Source: Rhea pennata
Taxonomy: Eukaryota; Chordata; Aves; Rheiformes; Rheidae
Length of the DNA stretch: 64,000 bases
Assembly (NCBI RefSeq): GCF_028389875.1
Contig: NC_084663.1
Coordinates: 214,606,876 to 214,670,875 of the forward strand
Direction: 5' to 3'
Shown: in pieces, positions 48,255 to 59,499 of the stretch
How the letters are laid out: every line of letters starts with the position of its first letter
Numbering within the stretch: position 1 is the stretch's first letter
The notes under the pieces: generated by a model
Database searches by the model: none
Told to the model about the DNA's origin: nothing
The model's input: only the letters and a program-made list of their open reading frames with translations
Position numbers and translations under genes: made by a program

Positions 48255-48419
48255 CCTCTATTTTAATTTATTTTATTTTAATTTTTTTAATTTAATTTAA
48301 TTTTATTTATTTATATTTAATTTTATCTATTTTATTTTGTTTTATTTTACTTTGTTTTATTTTATTTTGTTTTGTTTTATTTTGTTTTATTTCGTTTTGT
48401 TTTATTTTATTTTGTTGTT
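48255..48419. repeat. (TTTTA/TTTTG)n low-complexity array
   Basis: TTTTA units change gradually to TTTTG and TTTCG units over about 165 bases. T-rich on the + strand throughout. Confidence 0.93.
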
Positions 48420-50381
48420 TCCCCCGTGGGCCGCTCCGCCGCCCCACCGCGCTCGGCAGCCCCCGAGCGCCTTTGGCGCCCGGCGAGGGGTTCTTATTTA
48501 TCACCCGGAAAAATATTCCCGCGCCGGAGAAAGCTGGAAACCGGCGCTGGCGGCTGTGACGAGACGGGGGCCGGCGGACAAGCTCGGCTGAAAGCGCCGC
48601 AGATGCTGAGTGGCTGCTGCTCCCCTCGGGTGAAAAGGAGCCAATTTGGGGCCGGCGGAGGGAGTTTGGGTTTTTGGGGGTTTTTTTTTGTTGTTGTTTT
48701 TTTTTTTCCCACGCTGTGGGAAAGCGGCAGCATCCGAGGATTTCCGCCGGAGGACGGGAGAAAACGGAGGCGGCCGCCCGCACGGGCGCCGGCAGATCCA
48801 GCTCGGAGGGGGCAGGGGGGGTCTCCGCAGGGAACCGGCCGGGCAGCTCGTTGCGTCGGGGCTTTGCGGAGCCGCCGGAGCATCCCTGGGGATGGCGATC
48901 CCGCGGCCGTTCCCAGGAAAGAGCCGGAAAACGCGGGCCGGCCCCGGCATCCGTGGAGCTTCGTCTCGCCGCAGCTTTTCCCGCCACGGTTTTCCCAGTT
49001 TCACCCCTCCGGAGCATCCCCTTTCCCAACGTGCCTCTTCCCACGCTGCGGGAACCCCCCAAATCCGCTCGGCGGCCTGCGGCAGCGGCTCCGCGCCCGG
49101 CTCGGGGAGCCCTCGCCCGCCCGGCCGCGCGGAGGCACCGGCTCTTCCGCCGCCCCGCGTTCGGCCATCGGGCCTCTCGCAGGGGTTTCCCTCCTGCTCC
49201 CGACGCATCCCGGCTGCCTTATTTTTTTACCGCCGCCACCAGCATCCCCGTTACTCCGGGTTTTCGGAGGCGAATCCACCTCTGGGTGGATTTTTTTTGC
49301 AGACGCCGGAGCGCCCGCAGCGCCTCCGCCGCCCGGTCCCGGGCGAAAGCCGTCCGCGAACGGCTGCTCTTCCCGCCCCGTGCGCGAGGAGTGCGGCCGC
49401 GTCGCTTCCCGCCGGCGCCGCCGTGCCCGGGCGGCCTCGCGGCCCGGGGACGCCGGCGCCGGCTCCTCGCGGCCCGGCGGGCAAAGGGAGGCGCCGGCTC
49501 CTCGCAGCCGGGCGCCTTGCAGGAGCTTTCCCACGTCCTGCGTGGAGCTGGGGCTCCAAGATCTTCAGGATGCCGGTCGCTCCCCGCCGGTGCGTAACGA
49601 TCGGGGACGTTTTCGTTTCGCTAAACCTGGCGGTCGGTGACGTTTTGCACGGCAGCCCGCCCGCCCGCCGCGCCGCCTCGCTGCGCTGGCACGCGCCCAC
49701 GGAGCTGCGTGCCCGGGCTTCTCCATGCGCCGCCAGGGCCTTCGGCGTCCGGCGGGTTCCCGCGGCTCCTCTCCGCCTAGGGCGCGTCTGCCCCAACGCC
49801 TCGGCTCAGAGGAGGTGGCCCTGTTCGTAGCTCGCCGGTGTCCTCCCGCGGGGCAGAGGCGGGTTGTTTCTGCAGCTTTAGCTGGTCGTGGTGCAGGCAG
49901 CATTGGAGCATTTCCAAAGAGTGTTCCCAAAACAGGCTGTTTCCCGTCGGCTCTTTACCATTTGAGGGAATAAAAGGAAGATGCGTGGGGATCTCAGCTG
50001 GCCGTCTCCCCATGGCCATCTGTTGGTCCACCCCAGCGCAGACCCTCCTCCGGGTGAAGAGCATCTAGGCTTGGTCCCAATCAAGTAGTTCCCACCAGCA
50101 AAACCAGTGGCAGCTTCACAGCTGGAGCGGGGGTTTCTCCTAAGCTTAGATGGAGGATGATGTTTCTGGTTGCTTTTCCAGTTTGGTCGTGCTGTAGATA
50201 AGGTGGTGCCCGTCACGGAAAGGACAGATGTAATGGAGAAAATGCTGATAGCTCTGGGATTTGGTCCATACAGAGTTTCTTCCCCTTCTCTTTGGGCTTT
50301 CCTCTATGTGCAGGAATGGTGTCCAGCAGATCCTTAGACCACCCTCAGTGCCTTGTCTCTTGTCTGTGGGGGAAGAGACTT
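48420..50381 (+). other. ARHGEF17: ARHGEF17 intron 1, CpG-rich interior
   Basis: Remains CpG-dense to about 49,800, which gives rise to several long open frames on both strands, none with recognisable protein sequence. It may be an internal CpG island; no promoter motif can be pointed to. Confidence 0.5.
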
Positions 50382-50727
50382 CCTTCCTTCCACCCACTTA
50401 TCTCCATCTACCCACCAATCTCCATCCATCTACCCATTGCCATCCATCCACCCATGATCTCCATCTATCCACCCATCTCCATCCATCCGCCCATCTCCAT
50501 CCATCTGCCCATCCATCTCCATCCACCCACCCAACTCCATCAATCCACTTACATCCACCCACCCATCTCCATCCATCCATCCACCCATCTCCATCCATCC
50601 ACCCATTGCTATCCATCCACCATCCATCTCCACCTACCCATCTCCATCCATCTGCTCATCCATCTGCACCCACTCATCTCCATCCACCCATCAATCTCCA
50701 TCCACCAACCCATCTCCATCCATCCAC
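50382..50727. repeat. CCATCCATCCACCCATCT minisatellite
   Basis: Tetranucleotide-derived array of ATCC and CACC words in variable longer units (for example CATCTCCATCCATCCACC) covers about 345 bases. It lies in ARHGEF17 intron 1. Confidence 0.95.
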
Positions 50728-51016
50728 CCGAAACAACAGGCCTTGCTCTGGTCATATGGGCATGGTCTTAAAGGAGGGCATGATCATCCTCCAGGACATT
50801 TGATCCTGTAGGTATCAAGCCCAGCTTGCATGGACAAGGCCCATGGAAGCAAGTACATTGTGTTTTCCACCACGGTGTTTGCAGGCCAGCTGGATCAGGC
50901 TGGGATGTGTCCAGAGAAGAAAATCAGCCATTTCCACCCCCTGCTCCCTCCCCAGCATGACTCTTTTTAAAGCTCTGATGTTTGGTCCCCGTGGGGCTGT
51001 TTCGCTGGGCTCTCTT

Positions 51017-51131
51017 GGTTACCATGGTGAAGATGGGTGAGGAATTTCAAAGGGAATGGCTACAGTAAATGAACTCTCTCTATAAATAGCGTGTTTGCTT
51101 TTGGGTCTTTGGGAACTGCGGCCTGGCCAAT
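51017..51131. promoter_or_regulatory. Motif cluster: RFX-like, MEF2 and CCAAT
   Basis: GGTTACCATGGTGA (51,017-51,030) resembles an RFX X-box. CTATAAATAG (51,080-51,089) fits the MEF2 consensus exactly and also reads as a TATA-like word. GGCCAATAGG (CCAAT at 51,127-51,131) follows. A candidate intronic enhancer or, on the minus strand, a promoter; unproven. Confidence 0.3.
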
Positions 51132-52528
51132 AGGAGCGGGAGCAAAAATCAGCATCTGTGTAAAAATATTCCAGCAACTTGCACTTCTTGCAAACTCCAG
51201 GCGGTCACTGCTGGAAAATGGGAGAGAAAAGCTGCTCGCGTGTCGTCTTCCAGGAGACGCAGGGAAAGGCGCGGGGCCGCACAGGGGGGGCCGGGGTGGC
51301 ACGGGCTGGTGCCAGGCACTCCGAAGGCAGGTGGGGCGGTGGGAGGCTTTGCAGGGAGCGTTTCCTCCACGTGCGTGGCCAGAGACGTGAATTAACACCA
51401 AGCTGCCGGGCTGCACATCTCTCCCCGGGCATCGCCTGGAGGCTCGTGCATCTATTTTAAGTTGCATCCTCTCAACTCCGAGCTGTCAGCGGCGGAGAAG
51501 CTTTGGGCTCCATCTTGCACCCAAGGCCCTCCAGGGTCGCTCCTCGTCCCTCTCTGGGGACCCAGGTGCCATCCACCCACCCATCCAGATGTCTTCTGGC
51601 TGCTGTTACACCCGTGACACCGGGCAGGCGCTGAAGGGTTTGGGCAGCCCCAACGGGGAGGACGCGCTCGGGGGGGGGGGGTGAGCCGTGGCTCGGCCAC
51701 CTCCGGTATGACGTCCCTTCTCGACGGAGACCTGGGCACAGCCGAGCCGGGCGCAGCGCCATCCCCCGGCGCCGCACGGCCAGGCCGAGGCCGAAGGCTC
51801 CCCAGCCTCTTCCTCGTGGGCAGCTGGCCCCGAGTAGCCACCGCTGCGGCAGCCCAGCTGTGCGACTGGTTAATATTTCCCTGGCAGGGCAGTGAGGTTT
51901 CTATTTGTGAATGCACGTTCCCGCTGGTGCTCTCCAAAGAAAACAAGCAGGGAGTTGTTTGCATGAGCAGATTGGCATCTCCAGGCCCGGGATATGGTTT
52001 CCTGCTTTTTTTAGCCGGGCTAGCAGGAGACTAGGCAGCCTGCCCCCATTTGGCATCTCTCTTCTTTCTTTTTTTAAGGGTTTCATCCTGACCCCCTCCG
52101 CAGAAAATCTCGTGGCTATCGATACGGGCGCAGGCGGCATGCGCCGCCGCCCGCGGGGGGACACAGCCGTGCCTTTCCCTCTCACCCGTGGTCTCCAAAA
52201 CCCCGGTGAGATGGGATATAGATGGCTCAGAGCCTCGGTAGCCAGAGACGGGGGTCGTCGCCCGGCAGTTGGCCCCCCGCGCAGGTCAGTAGATGCCCCA
52301 AATGCAGTCCTGCAGAGGGGAGCGGAGGTGGGCTCTTGGGGGTGCCTCGGATGGTGGCACCGAAGGGAAGGAGTCACCTCCAGCCATCCCAGAGACACTG
52401 AGCGCTGGAGGAGGTAGGGATGGGGTGAAAAGGACTGGTCTCCTATTGAGGTTGCAGATGCGGTACTTGCCGGGACCACAGGGAGCCGGGAGCAAGCCTG
52501 GGGCAGGAGGACAACACAGGCTGTCTGG
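51132..52528 (+). other. ARHGEF17: ARHGEF17 intron 1, no feature recognised
   Basis: Mixed GC-rich intron with a short G run at 51,671-51,681. No exon, repeat array or RNA gene can be supported. Confidence 0.5.
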
Positions 52529-53250
52529 GGCTCCTGGCTCTGGGGTACCTGTCAGCTCCTATGTGCCTGTGGAGTCTTGGATATCTATTGGCTTCTGGGT
52601 GCCCATCAGCTTCTTGGTGTCCATAGACTCCTAGGTGTCCATGGACTCCTTGGTGCCCGTCAGCTCCTTGGTATCCACAGACTTGTGGTGCCCATCAGCT
52701 CCTGGGTGTCCATGGATTCCTGGATGCCCGTCAGCTCCTGGGTGTCCATGGACTCCTAAGTGTCCATGGACTCCTGGCACCCATCACCTCCTGTGTGTGC
52801 ATTGGCTCCTGAGTGTCTGTTGGTTCCTGGGTGTCCATGAACTCATGCTGCCCATCAGCTCCTGAGCGTCTATGGACTCCTGGGTGTTCATCAGCTCCAG
52901 AGTGCCCATTGGCTCCTAGGTGCCCATGGACTTGTGGTGCACATCAGCTACTGGGTGTCCATTGCCTCCTGGGTGCCCAACAGCTCCTGTGTGCCCGTCA
53001 GCTCCTGGGTGCCCATGAATTCCTGGATGTCCATCAGCTCCTGGTGTCCATGGACTGCTGGGTGCCCATATAATCCTGTGAGCCTATTGATTCCTGGGTG
53101 CCCATGGACTTCTGGGTGCCCCTCAGCTCCTGGCTATCCGTGACTCCTGGGTGCCCACGGGCTCCTGGGTACCCACTGGTCCTGGATGCCTGTGGCCTCC
53201 TGGATGCCCATCACCTCCTGGTTGTCCATGGCCTGCTGAGTGCTGGTCAG
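52529..53250. repeat. 18-bp minisatellite (CTCCTGGGTGCCCATCAG)
   Basis: About 40 diverged copies of an 18-base unit, consensus CTCCTGGGTGCCCATCAG with TGTCCATGGA variants. Because 18 is a multiple of 3, frames stay open as six-residue repeats (SSWVPI-like); these are not proteins. Lies in ARHGEF17 intron 1. Confidence 0.95.
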
Positions 53251-54494
53251 GGACCCTCCTCCTTGCAAGCTCCTCGCCAGGCTCCATCTCCTCCGTCGTT
53301 GGGTCCCGCCACCTCCTGCCCGCGCAGGCAGTCGGGATGGGGACGGACGCGCAGCACCAGGTCCACCTGGGCCGGAGGGCAGCAGGATGAGCTCCTCGCC
53401 GTGCCGGGGGCAGGGTGGGGGGGCGGCGCCGAGCAGAGGAGCCGCCGCGGCGGCGAAGCGCGGCCGGGCTCCTTCCGCGTGACCTCAGCATCTGGAAAGC
53501 AGGCGCTCTTGGCCTGCGTGACTACGACTTGAGGCGAAAAACCTTCCATATTTGGCGAAAGCTGTCGGAGGGCTCGGCGGGGGCCCCCGACGCCAGCGGG
53601 GCTGCCAGCCCGTGCCCCCCCCCCAGCCCGCCACCCGCTTTTAACTCCTCGGGCGCCCCTGGGATCTGCTCCAGAGCGTTTTCCCGCGGGAGACGAAGCG
53701 GGTCCGGGGGGGTGCTGCGAGCGCAACGAGCTTTGCCCGGTCTCCGGCGGAGTGAGGAGAAGCTCAGCCAGCACTGGGAAACACCGCAGATGGACGGAGG
53801 ATGGGGAGGTCCAAGCGTCCCGGGGGAGTTTTGGAGCTGGGAATCCAAAACCGGGCAAGGAAAGCGCTTGAAATGAGCAGGAAACAATTAATATTCAGTT
53901 AATATACAACTGATCAGGGCACGATGCTCGGGCGGAGGGATAGGGGCGTCCTCCCGGTACGGGGGGCCGAGGCTGCCCTCCTCCTCCTCCTCCTCCTCCT
54001 GCTGCTGCTGCTGCCCGGGCCACCGTGGGGCTCTGCCGCGGGCTGCCGGCCACTGGTTTGCTACATGGGAGCATCTCTGCACACGAGCAAAGCTCCTTTG
54101 CAGCCTGGGAGCCTGGGAAAAACCCCAGCCGAGGCAAAAGCAAACACGTACCGCCGGAGGGCTGCGGGTAAACACGGGAATATTATTAGTAACTGAAGCG
54201 GGGTGGACTCAGAGCTGCTGATTTATGCTCTTATTTCCCTCGAAGACGGTACGGCGGGGAAAGCGGCTTGGACTTTTCTTACCCGTGGGAGAACAGCAAG
54301 CAGCCTGGAGGGTGGGAGGAAGGATGGCACCTCCGAACGGAGGGCGAGGGCCAGGACGGTGCTGTGTATCGTCTCCCCAGCCCCAGCTTCGGGCTTCTCC
54401 CGCTGCTTTCCGCAGCAGCACGCACAGCCTGTCGTTGCTCTTGGAGCGGTGGAGGTCCTTCTCAGGACACAGGGCCTGGTGTTCCTGGGGGAGG
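53251..54494 (+). other. ARHGEF17: ARHGEF17 intron 1, GC-rich, no gene recognised
   Basis: Contains a CTC/CTG trinucleotide run at about 53,978-54,012 and a small A/T-rich stretch at 53,870-53,915. No exon with matching splice phases is recognised. Confidence 0.5.
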
Positions 54495-55215
54495 GTGGAG
54501 GCAGCTGCTACCTGGGATGGAAGCGTTTGATACCTGCAGATGAAGGTGGTTGGTACCAGGTGATGGAGGTGGCTGGTACCTGGGAATGGAGGTGGCTGAT
54601 ACCAGGAGTGGAAATGGTTGATACCTGGGGCTGGAGGAGGCTGGTACCAGGGATGGAGACAGCTGGTACCAGGGGATGGAGGTGGGTTGGTACCAGGGAT
54701 GAAGATGGTTGGTACCACGGATGGAGGTGGCTGATACACACGGATGGAGGTGGCTGGTACCAGGAATGGAAGTGTTTGATACCTGCAGATGAAGGTGGTT
54801 GGTACCAGGTGATGGAGGTGGCTGGTACCTAGGAATGGAGGTGGCTGGTACCAGGAATGGAAGTGGTTGATATCTGGGGCTGGAGGTGGCTGGTACCAGG
54901 GATGGAGACAGCTGGTACCAGAGGATGGAGGTGGGTTGGTATCAGGGATGAAGATGGCTGGTACCACGGATGGAGGTGGCTGATACGCAGGGATGGAGGT
55001 GGCTGCTACCTGGGATGGAAGTGTTTGATACCTGCAGATGAAGGTGGCTGGTACCAGGGATGAAGGTGGCTGGTACCACAAATGGAGGTGGCTGGTACCA
55101 GGGATGGAGACAGCTGGTACCAGGGGATGGAGGTGGGTTGGTACCAGGGATGAGGGTGGCTGGTACCTGGGGATGAAGATGGCTGGTACCAGGGATGGAG
55201 GTGGCTGGTACCTGG
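54495..55215. repeat. 22-bp minisatellite in 249-bp higher-order repeats
   Basis: Basic unit about 22 bases, consensus GGTGGCTGGTACCAGGGATGGA (most copies carry the GGTACC word). A higher-order period is exact: TACCTGCAGATGAAGGTGG starts at 54,531, 54,780 and 55,029, each 249 apart. The first two 249-base blocks differ at about fourteen positions by eye; the third is shortened. On the minus strand the 22-base period cycles through all frames without stops, giving a 349-codon open frame that is only repeat. Confidence 0.95.
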
Positions 55216-57017
55216 CAAATCCAAGTCTGCCCTTGGTCCCTGGCTTCGAGCAAACCAAGCCTTGGACCAGCGAGACCGTCTTAGGCCGTGCCCCCGGCTA
55301 GTGAATATTTTGCCTCCACTGACGCCCTGTCCAGTGGGCTCTTCCCAGTCAATCTCCTGGGAGTAACGTCTCTGTCGGGATCCCGGCGTCGCCTCTGTCA
55401 CCGCCCGGCAGCGTGCTGGGGGCTGCGCCCGGCGGCTCGTCCCGCCGCCCCCCCGTCCTGCCGGCCGAACCGGGGGCTCGGTCCCCGAGGGGTCTCCCGC
55501 GGCCTTTTGCCGTCAGCCCGGCAGGGCCGCGCAGGGCCTCGGACCTCGCGTCAGCCCCTCGGGCGTGAGTCTGGCTCGGGGAGCTCTTTTCTTGCGTTTT
55601 ATTTAGCTTTGCATCGCCCAGCGGAGCCTGTCTCCGGGGACGGCGCCTCTTCCCGCGAGCGGGATGCGCAGGAATCGCAGCTCCCGTATCCGCGAATCCG
55701 GATGGGAAATCTCTCCCCAGGCGAAGGGCCCCGCGGTGGATTGCAGCGGTTCGCCTATACCAACCCTAATCGAACCTTATGGTTAAAAACCATCCCGGGA
55801 GGAGTTAAGGAGATTTTTTTTTTCCCCAAGCGATTTTCCTGCCAGAAACCAAGCGATCGAGGAAATAGGGAATTGGATATAACGGCAGCGTCCAAGCTGT
55901 TTAGGTTTAACGTCGGCCACATCATTACTAACCGCCAGCCCTATAAACGGCTCATTTAATTAACCTCAAACTTTCCTCCAGAAAAGAAAAAAAAAGAAAA
56001 AAGAAAGAAAGAAAGAAAATCCTCCGCTGGCCTTCGCATTAGCCTGAGAAACTCGGGGCCGAAAGGAGCTTTTCCTTGAGAAAGCGAGTCGAGGTCGAAA
56101 TGCAGCAGTAATATATAAGCAAAGCGGAGGCAAAGCACCGTGGCAGGGATATCCCGATCGCTTCGGGAAGGTTATTCTGGGCTAACCAAGACCTTCGGGC
56201 GAGAGCGAGGGTTACGGCGCTCGAGGACCCGTCTGCGCAGAGGCTCCCGGCGGGGACGAGGGTTTCCTTCCCGCACGCCTCCCGTTCGGGAGTTTCTCCG
56301 GCTCCGGGTCCGCTTTTTTGTCCGGCGCGATGGTCCGGGGGAACCGGAGACCGCGTCGTGCTCGGGGCCGGAGCCCGGATGGGTCGTCGCCGCTGGATGC
56401 GCCGTGGGGCAGGGGACTTTCCGCCTCCAAGCGGAGCCGGCGGCTCTCGCTGTGTCCCGGCTCCCTCTAGCGGGATCTGCGGCGGGAAGAGGGGTCGGAG
56501 CAGCCCGGAGCGATGGGGCGGACGGGGACGCGTTGCCGGCAGCATCAGGCCCCGGTGATGCCCGAGCCCCGTAGCAGCGCGGAAATCCCAGTGCCTCCCA
56601 GTTCCCATGCGAACTTGGGAGGGGGCCGCGGAGAGGAGAGACGCTCCCGGCTCCTCGGCAGCTCAGCCGCCCTACGAGACCCCGGAGGATCCCTGCGGGG
56701 GCAACCGCAGGGCCGTTGGGTCCCTCCGCTCCTCCGTCCTCGGCGGAGCGCCCGGAGGGGGGGGATTTTCCCCAAAACCGCGGGGAAAACGAGGCGAGAG
56801 GCCCCGATTTTGGACAACTTGCTTCAGCCGGCGCAGGACTAAGGGGGTTGTCGGGGCGCAGCCAGGGCGGCTCCGGCTGCGTTTTTCCACGGGCCCCATT
56901 TTTCCGGGAGGATCCGGGACGTTCGGGCAGAGGGAGCAGCTCCCGGCGCGCCTGCCGCACGCCCAGCTCCGAGAAAAGCCCATCCGAAAGGAAGTGGAAA
57001 GGTGTTTACAAAGCGGC
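55216..57017 (+). other. ARHGEF17: ARHGEF17 intron 1, CpG-rich, no gene recognised
   Basis: CpG-dense from about 55,400. 55,740-55,965 is a possible regulatory island with nested palindromes (AACCTTATGGTT and ATGGTTAAAAACCAT, 55,773-55,793). A short GAAA run lies at about 55,998-56,018. Confidence 0.45.
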
Positions 57018-57063
57018 GGGCTAAAAATATCCGTCTCATATTTTAGCCCGGCCCTAAAAATAG
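57018..57063. promoter_or_regulatory. MEF2-like cluster with near-perfect hairpin
   Basis: GGGCTAAAAATAT (57,018-57,030) and ATATTTTAGCCC (57,038-57,049) form inverted arms (one base unpaired) around CCGTCTC. CTAAAAATAG at 57,054-57,063 matches the MEF2 consensus. So three A/T-rich MEF2-like words lie within 46 bases of otherwise GC-rich DNA, about 1 kb upstream of the candidate alternative exon. Confidence 0.45.
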
Positions 57064-57099
57064 GCTGTGCCGGTCGAGCGGCCAAAGGCTGCCAGGAAT

Positions 57100-58095
57100 T
57101 TCCCGCGGGCCGTGGTCTCCCCTTCGCCCTCGCCGCAGCTCTCTCGGGGCTGGGGGGGGCAGGGGGGGTCCGGCGGGTTGAGCCCCAGCGTCCCTGGGGG
57201 CGTCCGGCCACGTCCCCCGCCGCTGGCTCCCGGCGCGGGGCCCTAAAAGCGGCGGCGGCGCCGGAGGGAGGCAGCAGCCGCAGCTCAACCGCGCTACGAG
57301 ACAGCGGAGAATCCACTGCATTGGCTGGGGGGGGGGGATGCGGCGCTCCGTCGCTATGGAAACCGCCGGCGAGGGGGGTTCGTTAGATTTAATTAACGAA
57401 GCCCCCAGTGCCGCGCCGGCCCGGGTGCCCCCGTTATTCCCCGCGGGAGCGGGGAAGGGATGCGGGCGGGCGCCCCGCTCCGTGCCTCAGTTTCCCCTCT
57501 CTAGGAAAGGGGTGTGTGTGTGGGGGGGGGGAAGGGAATAAAAAAAATAAATACGTCGCTCTGAGCATCCCCCAAACTCCATCATCCTCCCCCCCCCCCC
57601 CCCCGTTTCCCACCGCCGCGGGCCGCGCTCCCGGGAACGCCGCCGGCTGCCTCTGCCGCCGATTGCTCTCGCCTGCCGGGAGCCCCCGCGGCGGCGGCGG
57701 CGGCGGCGCGGGCACCGGGGCGGCCGGACGCACGGCGCCCCGCACGCAGGCGCCGACGCGCAGCCCCGCGCCGCAGGCGGCCTGCAGCCCTCTCCTCTCC
57801 TGCGCGAGGCATTTGGGGGTTGGGGTTTCTTTTTTTTTTTTTTTTTTTTTTCCCTTAATAGCTAAACCGCATCCCCAAGAAAGAGATTGATTTTTTTTTT
57901 CTTCCTCCCCCTCCCATTTTATTCCCCTGCTGCCGGCCAACCTGCTTGCTGGGATTTTTATATTTCCCCCCTGCTTTTCCAGGAAGGGGGGGAGCCAGAT
58001 TTTTTTCCCCCCCTCCCCCCCCTTTTTTTTCCCCCCTCCCTTTTCCTTTCCCCCCTTTCCTGGGCCGCGCGGGACGCACCGACCCCGGGACCCGC
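57100..58095 (+). promoter_or_regulatory. ARHGEF17: Second CpG island, candidate alternative ARHGEF17 promoter
   Basis: CpG-dense with GC boxes, an inverted CCAAT (ATTGGCT at about 57,320-57,326), an RFX-like GTCGCTATGGAAAC (57,350-57,363), a C run (57,590-57,604) and long T and T/C runs (57,830-57,852 and 57,990-58,060) just before the candidate exon. The pyrimidine tract could also serve as an acceptor tract if the exon is internal. Confidence 0.4.
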
Positions 58096-58278
58096 ATGCT
58101 GCAGATGGTGAGGACTCTCGCGCAGTTCACCATCGCCCTGGAGGACATGCGAGACGTCGGGGACGGCATCGACGCGGCCTTCGCCGCCGCCGCCCCCGGC
58201 CTCGGCGCCGCCGCCGAGATGCCGGAGAAGGGCTCCCCGGGCAGCCGCGGCAGCCCCACGGACGCCGGCAGCGCCGAG
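58096..58278 (+). CDS. ARHGEF17: Candidate alternative first coding exon of ARHGEF17
   Basis: An ATG at 58,096 opens 61 codons beginning MLQMVRTLAQFTIALEDMRD. The first third is less GC-biased in amino-acid content than random island DNA and contains an amphipathic-looking segment; the rest is Ala/Gly/Pro-rich. At 58,278/58,279 is GAG|GTGATG, a usable but weak donor. 58,096-58,278 is 183 bases, so it ends in phase 0, the phase needed to join the DH exon at 61,114. This would replace the 1,077-residue N-terminal region by a 61-residue one and yield a short GEF. Alternatives: an earlier donor ATG|GTGAGG at 58,107 (also phase 0), or chance. No homology is asserted. Confidence 0.42.
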
Positions 58279-59499
58279 GTGATGCCCCGGGGAGGGGGGA
58301 GGCTCGGGGGGGGGGTGCGAGGATGTTGGGGGGGGGGACAACGCAGCAGCGATGGGGGGAGATGCTGCCGGGGGAGTGGGGGGGGGGAGGAAAAACAAAC
58401 AAACAAACAAAAAAAAACCACCGCGATCGCCATGGCAACGCCTCCGCGCCATCCTCATCCTCGCCCCCGCGGCATCCCCCACGGTGCGGTGGCGGGGGGG
58501 GGGGGTGGCAGAGAGCTGCCCTCCCCCCCAGTTCCCACGGCCTGGTCAGGCCCGCGAGAACCGGCAGCGATATTTTCCCACGCCGCCCCCCCCACCCCAA
58601 AATAGCCGCTGTGGGTTGGGGTGGGGTGGGGGGGCGAGGGTGAGGGGGGGTGAGCGTCTGGCCCCCGACAATGCCTCCGTGGGGTTGTTAACCCCTCGGG
58701 TACAGGGGGGGGGAGGACGCGGAGCGGGGGGGGGTTCCCCGCGGTATCCCCCTCCCCACGGCCCGGCCCCAGCACCGCCACCTGGGCACCGCCGCGGCGG
58801 AGGCAGGATGGGAGCAGGACGGGGAGAGGAGCCAGAGCAGACGGGAACCGAAGCGGGGAGGCGGCAAGCTGCCCCACGGGGCGGGGACGGGGTGGGGGGT
58901 CTTTGCCTTCTCGCGGCCCCGCCGCGGGCTCGTGCCTCTGCTGGCCTGCTCGCGGTGGGGAAACTGAGGCACGGGCCCATCCGTCGGCCGAGCGAGGCAA
59001 ACTGAGGCACGGGCCTGTCCGTCGGCCGAGCGAGGCTCCGACCCGGGGCTCTGCCGGGCTCCGCGCGCAGCTCTGGGTCCGGTTTTCGATGCTGCTTCCT
59101 GCACTGGGATCCCAGTGTTTAGACAGAGCCCAGTGGAGATGGATGGATGGGGGGGGATTAGCGATCTGGGAGCGATAACGGAGGCGAAGGGCCAGGGGCC
59201 GGAGGGGGGGGGGACCCGGCAGGAAACCAGAGCAGCGCCGTGGCGGCGGATTTGCAGCGCTCGAGCGGCTGTTCGGCAGCGAGCGCGTTGCTCCCTGGGG
59301 AGCGGCGTGGGCGATGTCGGCCTGAATCTGCGGCGAGGAGGGTTTAGCTTGAACGTTAAGTAAAACTTTCTAACTACGCGTGTGTAATTGCAAGGAGCTT
59401 TCGCGGGGCCCGCGTTCCTGCTGCGAGCAGCGATGGGTGCAGAAAGCCCTGCGCCTCCAGCTGAGCCCGTCCCGCGATCCCGGCGTTTCTGCCTAGGGC
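58279..59499 (+). other. ARHGEF17: ARHGEF17 intron, G-rich, no gene recognised
   Basis: Many G runs and a GGAAAAACAAACAAAC stretch. An excellent RFX X-box-like word GATCGCCATGGCAAC lies at 58,425-58,439. The phrase 'aaactgaggcacgggcc' occurs twice about 40 bases apart (about 58,960-59,015), a small local duplication that also copies 'gtcggccgagcgagg'. Confidence 0.55.

Noticed and set aside
52577-53250. Six-residue-repeat open frames (SSWVPI-like)
   Set aside because: Direct product of an 18-base tandem repeat without stop codons.
54209-55258. 349-codon minus-strand repetitive protein
   Set aside because: 22-base repeat read through all three frames; no promoter or conserved flank.
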